12,971 bases of DNA from Euryarchaeota archaeon UBA169 (lineage in GTDB: Archaea > Thermoplasmatota > Poseidoniia > MGIII > CG-Epi1): positions 1-12,971 of the forward strand of contig DAEH01000040.1 of NCBI GenBank assembly GCA_002497685.1, in the 5' to 3' direction. The notes below the pieces were generated by a model. It searched no databases. It worked only from the letters and a program-made list of their open reading frames with translations, and was not told the origin of the DNA. The position numbers and the translations under genes are program-made. Positions 1 to 6,521 of the stretch are shown in pieces; position 1 is the first letter of the stretch; each line of letters begins with the position of its first letter.

Positions 1-1
1 G

Positions 2-658
2 AATGAAGAGCTGAAGGTCTACCTGTTTCTTATTCTTTCTTGTTCCAGTCTGATTTTGGTTAATTTACTTTTAGAATTCAATGAAGATAAATCTTTTAAT
101 TCTAATTTTAGCCATACTATATTTCAGACAGTTTCACTTTTGACAGGTACTGGTTTTACTACAACAAACTATGCCTTATGGCCTAAAATGTCACTTTTTG
201 TTTTACTATTAATTATGTTCATGGGTGGATCTGCAGGGTCTACCACTGGCGGTTTAAAAACTGTGAGAATCATGCTTTTGTTTAAGGCATTAAAGAGAGA
301 ATTACTTCTTGTAATACATCCGCGTGCAATAATAAAATTGAGAATCGGTGACAAAGTATTAGATGAATCCCTATTCAGGAACGTCGGAGTGTTTTTCTTT
401 ATTTTTATAATTATCTTTCTCTTTGGTTCTTTAGTAACTTTATTTCTAGAACCTTCATTAACATTAATAGACGGAGTCTCGATATCGTTATCTTGTTTAG
501 CCAATATAGGTCCAGGTGTGGGGGCGATTGGCCCTTCCACTACTTATTATGGATTTAGCGATCCTACTGTGTTGGTATTGTCGGCACTAATGATGCTCGG
601 ACGTTTGGAAATAATTACAGTTTTACTTTTGTTCTTTCCAGATACTTATAGAGATTAA
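2..658 (+). CDS. trkH: TrkH-family potassium transporter, C-terminal part (5' end outside window)
   Basis: This is the C-terminal 218 residues of a TrkH/KtrB-type K+ translocating membrane subunit; the frame is open from base 2, so the true start lies upstream of the window. Two of the four pore loops are visible. The first has the filter-like motif TGTGFTTTN (about residues 48-56) and is followed by the family hallmark GGSAGSTTGG (75-84). The second has ANIGPGVG (about 167-174). The family-typical GRLEIITVL closes the last membrane helix (about 200-208). Hydrophobic segments around these loops fit the repeated M1-P-M2 fold. In characterised systems TrkH works with a cytosolic NAD-binding TrkA gating subunit, which is not in this window and may lie upstream. 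The TTG at 56 is internal and is not a plausible start. Confidence in the family is very high. Confidence 0.95.
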   Translation, partial: NEELKVYLFLILSCSSLILVNLLLEFNEDKSFNSNFSHTIFQTVSLLTGTGFTTTNYALWPKMSLFVLLLIMFMGGSAGSTTGGLKTVRIMLLFKALKRELLLVIHPRAIIKLRIGDKVLDESLFRNVGVFFFIFIIIFLFGSLVTLFLEPSLTLIDGVSISLSCLANIGPGVGAIGPSTTYYGFSDPTVLVLSALMMLGRLEIITVLLLFFPDTYRD

Positions 659-694
659 GGTTAACTTTCTTTAGTAAGCATTTATTGTAAAGTT

Positions 695-1111
695 ATGTCA
701 GATGAAAACTTTGCCTCCGAAATTCCTGATTTTATAAAGAAATATGTGCCAGGAATAACAAGAGGTTTGTCTTGGGCTAAGTATACTAAAGATAAGGCAA
801 AGGGAACTGGTATGAAAGTTGATGCTTATAATGAATCTAAAAAAAATGGTTATCAGAAAGCAATGTCAGTTTCACCTAAGGAAGCTGAAGAAGTTTTTGA
901 AGAAAGAAAAAGTATCTTATGGTCGGAAGCTCAGGAATTAACAATCAAAGCTAAAGAAATTGCAAGTAAAGTTAATAATCAAGAAACCAAAGAAGAAAGA
1001 GAAAGAATTCTTGCTTCAGCAAAAGAAGCAGCTCGCAATGCTGGACTCCAAGGCGCAATAGCTGCAGGCTGGGAAAAAGGGTGGAATGAAGGAATTGCTA
1101 GTAAGTCTTAG
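695..1111 (+). CDS. Conserved-looking hypothetical protein, 138 aa, helical with Gly-rich C-terminus
   Basis: I do not recognise a family. The protein is soluble-looking and highly charged. It has an N-terminal part with PDFIKKYVPGITRGLSW, a predicted helical Lys/Glu-rich middle (about residues 60-110), and a C-terminal segment in which Gly and Ala recur every three to five residues (GLQGAIAAGWEKGWNEG, about 117-133). Such a small-residue face could pack helices or associate with a membrane, but this is inference. There is no signal peptide, no convincing membrane span and no cysteine pair. The ATG at 695 follows trkH by 36 nt. A weak box TTTAGTAA at 670-677 lies about 21 nt upstream, so it may have its own promoter or be co-transcribed with trkH. 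Its TAG overlaps the orc1 stop codon by 4 nt on the other strand. Coding style matches its neighbours, so it is likely a real gene. Confidence 0.8.
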   Translation: MSDENFASEIPDFIKKYVPGITRGLSWAKYTKDKAKGTGMKVDAYNESKKNGYQKAMSVSPKEAEEVFEERKSILWSEAQELTIKAKEIASKVNNQETKEERERILASAKEAARNAGLQGAIAAGWEKGWNEGIASKS

Positions 1112-2403
1112 AGTAGTCTAGATTGCATACTCGTTGTGGATATCTGCAGTTTAGTCATGGATTCAATCAAGTCAGATAGAAAAGGATCATTTTTGATTAT
1201 GCTTAATAATTGTTTTTTATCTACGGCTAAATCGATATACTTAGTTCTTCCGTGTCTTCCTAAATTAACAACTTTTGCATTAATTAATCCCTGCATGTCC
1301 AATTCAGAAATAATATGACCTACTCGTCTTTGGGTTAAATCATCTAAATTATAGCTATTACAAAGTTTTGTATAAGTACCATATACTTCTCCAGTTGTTT
1401 GTTGACTGTTATTATTATTCCCTTGATTCAGAAGTATACTTGCTAAAGTAGCTTTATGTTGTATTGGTAAGGTAATAACTATACTCTTCACCTGATCTCT
1501 TTCCATGACATTCTGCGCCTTATTCACATAGTCCATCGTAACAAATTCTCTTTCTTCTCTTTCAGCTAATTCTGCGGAAATTCTAAGTAAATCGATAGCT
1601 TTTCTGGCATCGCCATGCTCCTGCGCAGCCTTACTGGCACAGTAAGTCATTACCATTGGATCGACTGTATTCTCATTAAAAGCCATTCTTGCACGTTGAA
1701 TCAAGATGTCCTCAATTTGCGGAGAATTATATGGTGCAAATGTCAGTGATTCTTCTCCAAGCCGAGATTTCACGCGAGGGTCTAGCCAAGAGGTAAATTT
1801 AGCATCATTAGAAATTCCTATTATTGATATCTTTGAATTATCTAAATCAGAATTTAAGCCAGTTAGGTGATATAATATTTCGTCTCCATTTTTCGAAACG
1901 AGTGCATCAATCTCATCTAAAATTACAATTGCAATACCTCCTTTCTCATCAGCCTTTTCCTTTAAAGAAGAATAAACCTTATCTATCCTCCATCCTGCGT
2001 TAGGAATTTGTTTTTCCCATTCTGCAGAATAGGTTTTACCAATGTTTGTTAAAACTCCATAGGGTGTATTTGTTTGCTTACAATTTATGTATGCAGTATG
2101 TATTTTTACGTTTTCATTTTCCGCCTTTTCTTTAAGCTGTTTACAAATGAATTTAGCAATAGCAGTTTTTCCAGTCCCAGTTTGTCCATAAACTAAAATA
2201 TTAGAAGGCCTTGACCCGTAAAAAGCAGTTTTTAAAATATTCGCAACTTCATTGATTTCATCAAACCTATGTGGAAACTCAGAGGGCACATATGATGTAG
2301 AAAGAGACTCTCTGTTTTTGAAAATACGTTCATCGTGTATAAGTTTGTCGAAAACGTTGCGATTTGCCGTGTTTAGCTCCTTATCCATATTAATCGAATT
2401 CAC
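1108..2403 (-). CDS. orc1: Orc1/Cdc6 replication initiator
   Basis: This archaeal replication initiator is an AAA+ ATPase that binds origin recognition boxes and loads MCM. From the GTG at 2403 it is 431 aa, within the usual range of about 380-450. Visible motifs are Walker A GQTGTGKT (residues 73-80), Walker B ILDEID (161-166), a sensor-1 type IGISND (195-200), and a sensor-2 type GDARKAIDLL (264-273). The region after about 305 is the expected winged-helix DNA-binding domain. A short Asn-rich linker (about 329-334) sits inside it. An in-frame ATG five codons downstream (2388) is an alternative start. The gene diverges from the polymerase D small subunit; the intervening region carries a perfect inverted repeat that covers candidate TATA elements. 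Its 3' end overlaps the 138-aa gene by 4 nt. All ATPase motifs are intact. Confidence 0.96.
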   Translation of the reverse strand: MNSINMDKELNTANRNVFDKLIHDERIFKNRESLSTSYVPSEFPHRFDEINEVANILKTAFYGSRPSNILVYGQTGTGKTAIAKFICKQLKEKAENENVKIHTAYINCKQTNTPYGVLTNIGKTYSAEWEKQIPNAGWRIDKVYSSLKEKADEKGGIAIVILDEIDALVSKNGDEILYHLTGLNSDLDNSKISIIGISNDAKFTSWLDPRVKSRLGEESLTFAPYNSPQIEDILIQRARMAFNENTVDPMVMTYCASKAAQEHGDARKAIDLLRISAELAEREEREFVTMDYVNKAQNVMERDQVKSIVITLPIQHKATLASILLNQGNNNNSQQTTGEVYGTYTKLCNSYNLDDLTQRRVGHIISELDMQGLINAKVVNLGRHGRTKYIDLAVDKKQLLSIIKNDPFLSDLIESMTKLQISTTSMQSRLL

Positions 2404-2576
2404 AATAAGTGGAACTTAGCATATAGCCAACTGGCTATAAACTTGCGGGAGGTTTCATAAATTCTTTTACTATTTATACCTCTTTTTTCCGTCCCATTCT
2501 TGATAATATATAATCGCTTTTGATATACAAGAAATACTACCAAAAGGGTTTATCTGATACCCTATTTGTATGCTTC
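2404..2576. promoter_or_regulatory. Divergent orc1/DP1 regulatory region, candidate replication origin
   Basis: This 173-nt region is the longest non-coding stretch in the window. From left to right it holds AGTGGAAC (2408-2415), which partly resembles the core of archaeal origin recognition boxes; the inverted repeat at 2422-2439; a G-rich run GCGGGAGG (2445-2452); and a strongly AT-rich stretch (about 2455-2519) with ATATATAA at 2508-2515. Archaeal origins are often adjacent to orc1/cdc6 genes, and this combination fits, but only one weak box-like element is seen. ATATATAA could instead serve a longer leader for the DP1 gene, and TTTATCT (2549-2555) is centred 25 nt before its TTG at 2577. 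Confidence 0.4.
2422..2439. repeat. Perfect 8-bp inverted repeat between orc1 and the DP1 gene
   Basis: TATAGCCA (2422-2429) and TGGCTATA (2432-2439) are exact reverse complements separated by AC. The element lies 19-36 nt upstream of the orc1 GTG. On the minus strand it overlaps both candidate TATA elements for orc1, TTTATAG (2435-2441) and GCTATATGC (2419-2427). A dyad over a TATA box is a typical place for a repressor, so autoregulation by Orc1 or another dimeric regulator is a reasonable inference. A role as an origin element is the alternative. Confidence 0.6.
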
Positions 2577-4010
2577 TTGTCAGTAAAAGAGAAAGAAGTA
2601 ATTGCTTGGCTTTCAGAACGTAAGTTAATGCCTTCTCCGGAGCTAGTAAGTCATATTTCAAACCATCCTGAAGGATTATTATTACTTGAGAAAACAGTTA
2701 CATCTTTGACAGAACCTAAATTATTCTTAGGGATATCAGACTTAATTGAAGAAGAGAAAGTAGCTTCTCCAAAACCAATAGAAAGGAATAAAGTTGCAGA
2801 AATTCCTCCAGTCATAATTGAAAGACAAATTCAAAAAAGTATGTCTGATGGTAAGTTAGAAAGTTATGTTTCCTTATTTAATGATAGATTCAATAATTTA
2901 TCTAAATTAGTACGTAGAGATCCTTCGATGCGTGATGCCTTAAGAGATACTTCTAATTTAAATCCTGACGAAGAAAATAAGATTATTGGAATGGTTGCAG
3001 ATATTCAGACCTTTAATAATGGAAGAACGCGTGTGACATTAGAAGATAAGAGTGGAAGAATTAATGTAATGCTTCAAGAATCTACGGAACAAAATCTTAA
3101 CTTATTGATGGATGAAGTTATTGGAGTTTCAGGTAAACTTAGTAGGCAAGGAAATGTATTATTTGTAAATTCTCCAATAGTAAGACCCCATTTAGGTAGA
3201 TATCGTGAGGTCTCACGCTCAGAAGAGCCTCATATTGCTTTATTTATTTCAGACGTTCATTTAGGAAGTGGCACATTTCAGGAAAAAGAATGGGATAAAT
3301 TTATTTCATGGTTAAATGGAGATGTTGATTATCATAAAGAGTGGATTCCCAATCCCGGATATTTAGTAATTGCGGGAGATGCAGTTGATGGTATAGATTC
3401 TTATCCCGGCCAAGAAGCAGATCTTTCTATAACTGACGTATGGGAACAGTATGCGGAGTTATCCAAATCGGTTAATAAGATACCTAATGAAATTCAAACA
3501 GTAATAATGCCAGGTAACCACGATGCAGTTCGTTTAATGGAACCACAATTACCACTTCCAGACAAAGTTATTAAGAATTTTGGAGATAATTTAACATTTA
3601 CAGCTAATCCTGTTCTTTTAGATTTAGCAGGAGTAAAGGCAATGTGTTATCATGGCAAATCTTTAGATGATTTAGTAAGTCTCAGAGATCTATCATACGA
3701 CGATCCAATGGGAATGATGAAAGAACTCCTCAAAAGAAGACATTTAGCTCCCATATATGGCGCAAAGACACCCTTAGCACCCGAGAAGCAGGATTATCTT
3801 TTGATACATGATGTACCTGATATTTTTGTCACAGGTCATGTTCATTCATTTGGAGTTGAAAAATTTAATGGAGTATTAATGATAAATCCAGGTACGTGGC
3901 AATCTCAGACAGATTATCAAAAAATGATGGGTTTTCAGCCAGATCCCTGTAGAGCTGTTGCAGTTAATCTTCAAACATTTGAAACGCAAGTCTTAGATTT
4001 CAATTTTTAG
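2577..4010 (+). CDS. polB: DNA polymerase D small subunit DP1 (3'-5' exonuclease subunit)
   Basis: This is the proofreading subunit of the archaeal D-family replicative polymerase, working with the large subunit DP2, which is not in the window. From the TTG at 2577 it has 477 residues. An OB-fold region (about 137-203, with GMVADIQTF) precedes a calcineurin-like phosphoesterase domain. All metal-binding motifs are present: SDVHLGS (about 225-231), GDAVDG (267-272), GNHDA (313-317), YHGKS (358-362) and GHVH (420-423). The exonuclease should therefore be active, unlike the degenerate eukaryotic B-subunit relatives. A TTG at 2520 would add 19 residues. I prefer 2577 because the homologous N-terminus begins with the helix VKEKEVIAWLSERK, and because TTTATCT at 2549-2555 is at leaderless distance. 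There is no ATG near the 5' end, so the start is uncertain. It diverges from orc1. Confidence 0.94.
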   Translation: MSVKEKEVIAWLSERKLMPSPELVSHISNHPEGLLLLEKTVTSLTEPKLFLGISDLIEEEKVASPKPIERNKVAEIPPVIIERQIQKSMSDGKLESYVSLFNDRFNNLSKLVRRDPSMRDALRDTSNLNPDEENKIIGMVADIQTFNNGRTRVTLEDKSGRINVMLQESTEQNLNLLMDEVIGVSGKLSRQGNVLFVNSPIVRPHLGRYREVSRSEEPHIALFISDVHLGSGTFQEKEWDKFISWLNGDVDYHKEWIPNPGYLVIAGDAVDGIDSYPGQEADLSITDVWEQYAELSKSVNKIPNEIQTVIMPGNHDAVRLMEPQLPLPDKVIKNFGDNLTFTANPVLLDLAGVKAMCYHGKSLDDLVSLRDLSYDDPMGMMKELLKRRHLAPIYGAKTPLAPEKQDYLLIHDVPDIFVTGHVHSFGVEKFNGVLMINPGTWQSQTDYQKMMGFQPDPCRAVAVNLQTFETQVLDFNF

Positions 4011-4020
4011 TAAACTTAGA

Positions 4021-4032
4021 TTATAAATAATA
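4021..4032 (+). promoter_or_regulatory. TATA-box promoter of the ATP-grasp gene
   Basis: TTATAAATAATA is the clearest TATA element of the window. The centre of its first eight bases is about 27 nt before the ATG at 4052, so transcription should start at or just before the start codon. The AGAGGA at 4041-4046 looks like a ribosome-binding site, but it would fall mostly upstream of the predicted transcript start. Confidence 0.6.
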
Positions 4033-4051
4033 AGACATTTAGAGGATAAAC

Positions 4052-5047
4052 ATGGCTAATGTATTACTGACTGGCGCAGCGGGGGCAATCGGAATGGATT
4101 TAGCGTTTAGTTTAAATCAAGCTAAAATTAATGTTTTTGCAACTGAAGCTGATGCAGATAACTTTTCTCTAGTTAGTAAAAGTTGTAAATATTACAATAA
4201 AGTTTTTCGTGCACCTAGGGCCGGTAGTGAAGATTACATTAATCGAATTAATGAAATTATAGATAGTGAGAATATAGACATTGTAATTCCTAATCCCGAT
4301 TTTGAGGTTGGTTTCATTAGTAAAATTCGAGACCAGATTAAGTCACCTTTATTTTTACCTTCAGATGATACAGTTCAAATATTGCTTTCAAAATCTTTAA
4401 CAGCTCAAAAAATAGGAGATTTAGCTCCGAAGACTTTTGATGTAGATAGTGAAGATGATCTTAGTAATGCAATTTCTTCAGAAGAGATTGTTTGGTTGAG
4501 GCCGAAAACAGGTGCGGGAGGCAAAGGTTCATTGGTAGTTTCAAATTCTAAATTTGGATGGATGTGGATAGAATACTGGAAGGAAAGAGGTTTTTCTTCA
4601 TCTTGGATAGCTCAAGAATATTTGACTGGAGGGAATTATAATGTTACCTTAATTTACAATAGAGATTCTGAGTTATGTGGTATGGGCATGTTGGAAAGAC
4701 TAGGTTATATCCATGAAGCAATTTCACCAACAGGTATAACAGGGGATGTTCGTTTGGCTAAAACGGTTAACTTAGAAAATATAATATCTGTAGCTAAAAA
4801 AGCAGTAAATATTATTGACAAAAACCCAGTTGGTATTTTTTCAGTAGATTTAATGGGTGAGAAAGTTTCTGAGATTAATCCTAGGTTTGCAGGCCGCCCT
4901 AGACTTTATACCTTATCAGGAGCTAATTTTCCAGCGCACATAGTTGATATGGAATTAAATGGTAATGCCTCTTACTTAGAATCAAATCAAGGTTACAGAT
5001 TAATCAGGCAGGTAGACATTGAACCTGTAGCAATCAAGAAGGATTAA
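4052..5047 (+). CDS. ATP-grasp enzyme with N-terminal Rossmann-like domain (carbamoyl-phosphate-synthase-like)
   Basis: This 331-aa protein looks like a stand-alone ATP-grasp ligase of the carbamoyl-phosphate synthase/CarB-like class. The N-terminus LLTGAAGAIGMDLA (5-18) is a Rossmann-like strand-loop-helix (pre-ATP-grasp domain). The ATP-binding loop is RPKTGAGGKGS (150-160). The metal-binding segment has FSVDL (263-267) and SEINPRFAGRPR (273-284), giving D266, E274, N276 and R278 as probable Mg-ATP ligands. Such enzymes form acyl-phosphate intermediates and join a carboxylate to an amine or similar nucleophile; the substrate cannot be read from the sequence. Some relatives sit in polysaccharide loci. 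The neighbouring glycosyltransferase, whose 3' end overlaps this gene by 14 nt on the other strand, makes surface-glycan modification a possible but unproven role. The ATG start is well supported by the TATA box at 4021. Confidence 0.88.
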   Translation: MANVLLTGAAGAIGMDLAFSLNQAKINVFATEADADNFSLVSKSCKYYNKVFRAPRAGSEDYINRINEIIDSENIDIVIPNPDFEVGFISKIRDQIKSPLFLPSDDTVQILLSKSLTAQKIGDLAPKTFDVDSEDDLSNAISSEEIVWLRPKTGAGGKGSLVVSNSKFGWMWIEYWKERGFSSSWIAQEYLTGGNYNVTLIYNRDSELCGMGMLERLGYIHEAISPTGITGDVRLAKTVNLENIISVAKKAVNIIDKNPVGIFSVDLMGEKVSEINPRFAGRPRLYTLSGANFPAHIVDMELNGNASYLESNQGYRLIRQVDIEPVAIKKD

Positions 5048-6284
5048 CTGCATTCAATTTAACGTAACGGTATAGAGATTCTATTCTTTCTTCACATTTT
5101 CCCCAGTTATGTGTTTTTTCAGCAAGTTTTCTTCCACGCCGACCCATTTTCTCCTGCAATTCTTTATCATAAACTAGTTTCATTATTGCCGCTTTGAGTC
5201 GATCCCATTTCCCCCACTCAAAGGTCAAACCAATTTCTTCATTTTCAACAAATTTCCCCATTAGAAGTTCTTTGCAAGTAATTACAGGAACTCCGGCCGA
5301 CATAGCTTCAAATAACTTATTTGGAGCGCTCATTCTATTATTGTCATTTTTAGGATCTAATGCCATTAGCACAGCATCGGATTCAATAGTCTGCAATGGT
5401 ACATTATCAGGATGAATGGAACCGATATAATTTACGTTATCCATCTTTTCACAAATTCTCTTTATTGTAGGAACTAACGTTCCAAATCCACCTATATCGA
5501 ATTGTATACCTTTCATTTTATTTACAGTAATTGCAGTTTCAATAATACCTCTCGAAGGATGTTTTTCTAACACTCCAATATACAATAGCCGAAATTCGTC
5601 TTTACGCTTTCTTTTTTCAATTCGAGTCAAAGGATATGAATCTAATCTTTTTGCATTCCCTACTCTCGTTATTCTCGAATTCAAAAATTCACTTTGAGGC
5701 TTACTCAGGACCTTAAATGCTTCATCTTCATTTGCATTAAATGGTGCGTTAGTTCCTATTTTTAGCATATCATTCAATCTGACGTAACCTGCAGGCCCTG
5801 CAGCCATAATTCCGGTACAATATTTCAGCAGATATGCCTCAATTTTATGTAAAATATTTGCCCCTCTCTGAGATATTGCCCCTTTTACCAACCCGGGGTA
5901 GTTTTCGTGACAGTCGTAAACTAATGGTAACTCACTTAACTTAGATGTGAATACACCCCCAATCAGAGTATCTAAATCATGATAATGTAAAATTATATTT
6001 TGTTCTATTTTCTGAAAAGCTAGAATCTGCCAACTGCTCCATCGTAAAAATCCAGGAAGCTTTCTTGCGAAGGCGAGTGGATTATTAAGAGAACATTTTT
6101 CTTGATATTTCCATATAGTTCCCCAATCAGTAGTAACTGTTTCTTCGCCTCGGGCAGTTCTATCCCACGCAAGTAGTATTACGCGATGGCCCATTTTTGA
6201 TAAACTTTTTGCAGTATCTGCAACAACAGGCTCAGCGAAACCGCCAGTAGTTAGCCTTGTTCTGACCATAATTACTAGGGACAC
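5034..6284 (-). CDS. Glycosyltransferase, GT4-like (GT-B fold)
   Basis: This 416-aa protein resembles family-4 glycosyltransferases, retaining enzymes that move a sugar from a nucleotide-sugar donor to an acceptor on the cytosolic side of the membrane. The N-terminal half has the expected start TGGFAEPVVADTAKSLSKMG (13-32) and the acceptor-side motifs YHDLD (101-105) and YDCHENYP (123-130). The C-terminal Rossmann domain begins at about FRLLYIGVLE (231-240). The donor-binding region is APNKLFEAMSAGVPVI (320-335), with the conserved Glu at 326. The GTG at 6284 is preferred over the ATG at 6269 because the minus-strand box TATTTATG (6304-6311) is centred 23-24 nt away, fitting a leaderless transcript. 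Sugar and acceptor are unknown. With the flippase and polyprenyl-diphosphate phosphatase nearby, lipid-linked glycan or protein glycosylation is a sensible inference. Confidence 0.88.
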   Translation of the reverse strand: MSLVIMVRTRLTTGGFAEPVVADTAKSLSKMGHRVILLAWDRTARGEETVTTDWGTIWKYQEKCSLNNPLAFARKLPGFLRWSSWQILAFQKIEQNIILHYHDLDTLIGGVFTSKLSELPLVYDCHENYPGLVKGAISQRGANILHKIEAYLLKYCTGIMAAGPAGYVRLNDMLKIGTNAPFNANEDEAFKVLSKPQSEFLNSRITRVGNAKRLDSYPLTRIEKRKRKDEFRLLYIGVLEKHPSRGIIETAITVNKMKGIQFDIGGFGTLVPTIKRICEKMDNVNYIGSIHPDNVPLQTIESDAVLMALDPKNDNNRMSAPNKLFEAMSAGVPVITCKELLMGKFVENEEIGLTFEWGKWDRLKAAIMKLVYDKELQEKMGRRGRKLAEKTHNWGKCEERIESLYRYVKLNAVNPS

Positions 6285-6303
6285 TGAGGCGTATTAACCG
6301 CTC

Positions 6304-6311
6304 CATAAATA
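6304..6311 (-). promoter_or_regulatory. TATA-like box for the glycosyltransferase gene
   Basis: On the minus strand this reads TATTTATG and is centred 23-24 nt before the GTG at 6284. It favours that start over the ATG five codons inside. Confidence 0.45.
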
Positions 6312-6333
6312 CATTCTTGGCCCATAGCAGAAG

Positions 6334-6340
6334 TTTTAAA
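6334..6340 (+). promoter_or_regulatory. TATA-like box for the tRNA gene pair
   Basis: TTTTAAA, preceded by GAAG-type purines, is centred about 29 nt before the mature 5' end of tRNA-Asn. This is the normal place for an archaeal tRNA promoter with a few nucleotides of leader. With only 2 nt between the CCA of the first tRNA and the second, both are probably on one transcript. Confidence 0.6.
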
Positions 6341-6365
6341 CCATAGTTTAGTGGAACAATTCCGT

Positions 6366-6442
6366 GCCGCTGTAGCTCAGTAGGTCAGAGCATCCGGCTG
6401 TTAACCGGACGGTCATCGGTTCGAATCCGATCAGCGGCGCCA
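6366..6442 (+). tRNA. tRNA-Asn (anticodon GUU), with encoded CCA
   Basis: A complete cloverleaf can be folded by eye. The acceptor stem GCCGCTG (6366-6372) pairs with CAGCGGC (6432-6438). The D stem is GCTC/GAGC. The anticodon stem TCCGG/CCGGA encloses loop CTGTTAA, placing anticodon GTT at 6400-6402. The T arm is ATCGG-TTCGAAT-CCGAT. The discriminator base is G (6439), as expected for asparagine, and CCA (6440-6442) is encoded. No intron is present. The gene is much more GC-rich than its surroundings, as is usual for tRNAs. Confidence 0.98.
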
Positions 6443-6444
6443 CG

Positions 6445-6521
6445 GGGCCCGTAGCTTAGTCTGGTGGAGCTCCCGGCTCATAACCGGGCGGTCGTCGGTT
6501 CAAATCCGGCCGGGCCCACCA
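6445..6521 (+). tRNA. CAU-anticodon tRNA, probably tRNA-Ile2 (agmatidine-modified) rather than tRNA-Met
   Basis: The acceptor stem GGGCCCG (6445-6451) pairs with CGGGCCC (6511-6517). The D stem is GCTT/GAGC. The anticodon stem CCCGG/CCGGG encloses CTCATAA, with anticodon CAT at 6479-6481. The T arm is GTCGG-TTCAAAT-CCGGC. The discriminator is A (6518) and CCA (6519-6521) is encoded. Three G:C pairs with 5' GGG and A73 resemble archaeal tRNA-Ile2, whose C34 is converted to agmatidine by TiaS so that it reads AUA. Elongator tRNA-Met usually begins GCC, and the anticodon stem lacks the initiator's three consecutive G:C pairs with all G on the 5' side. The last 22 nt overlap the 3' end of the PfkB-family gene on the other strand. 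Confidence 0.93.

Noticed and set aside
169..540. Minus-strand open frame inside trkH
   Set aside because: It is a shadow frame antisense to conserved TrkH pore motifs, with no signs of independent coding.
2470..2661. Minus-strand open frame across the DP1 gene start and orc1/DP1 spacer
   Set aside because: It overlaps the conserved N-terminus of DP1, has no upstream element at the expected distance, and has no recognisable content.
4041..4046. AGAGGA as a Shine-Dalgarno site for the ATP-grasp gene
   Set aside because: The TATA box at 4021 predicts a transcript start near 4046-4052, which would exclude or truncate this motif; other genes lack similar sites.
6350..6357. AGTGGAAC upstream of tRNA-Asn, identical to the octamer at 2408-2415
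   Set aside because: An 8-mer shared once in 13 kb is expected by chance, and here it lies in a tRNA leader without other origin-like features. It also weakens the case for the octamer at 2408 as an origin box.
6445..6521. Initiator tRNA-Met assignment
   Set aside because: The anticodon stem is CCCGG/CCGGG rather than ending in three G residues on the 5' side, and the GGG-starting acceptor stem with A73 fits tRNA-Ile2 better.
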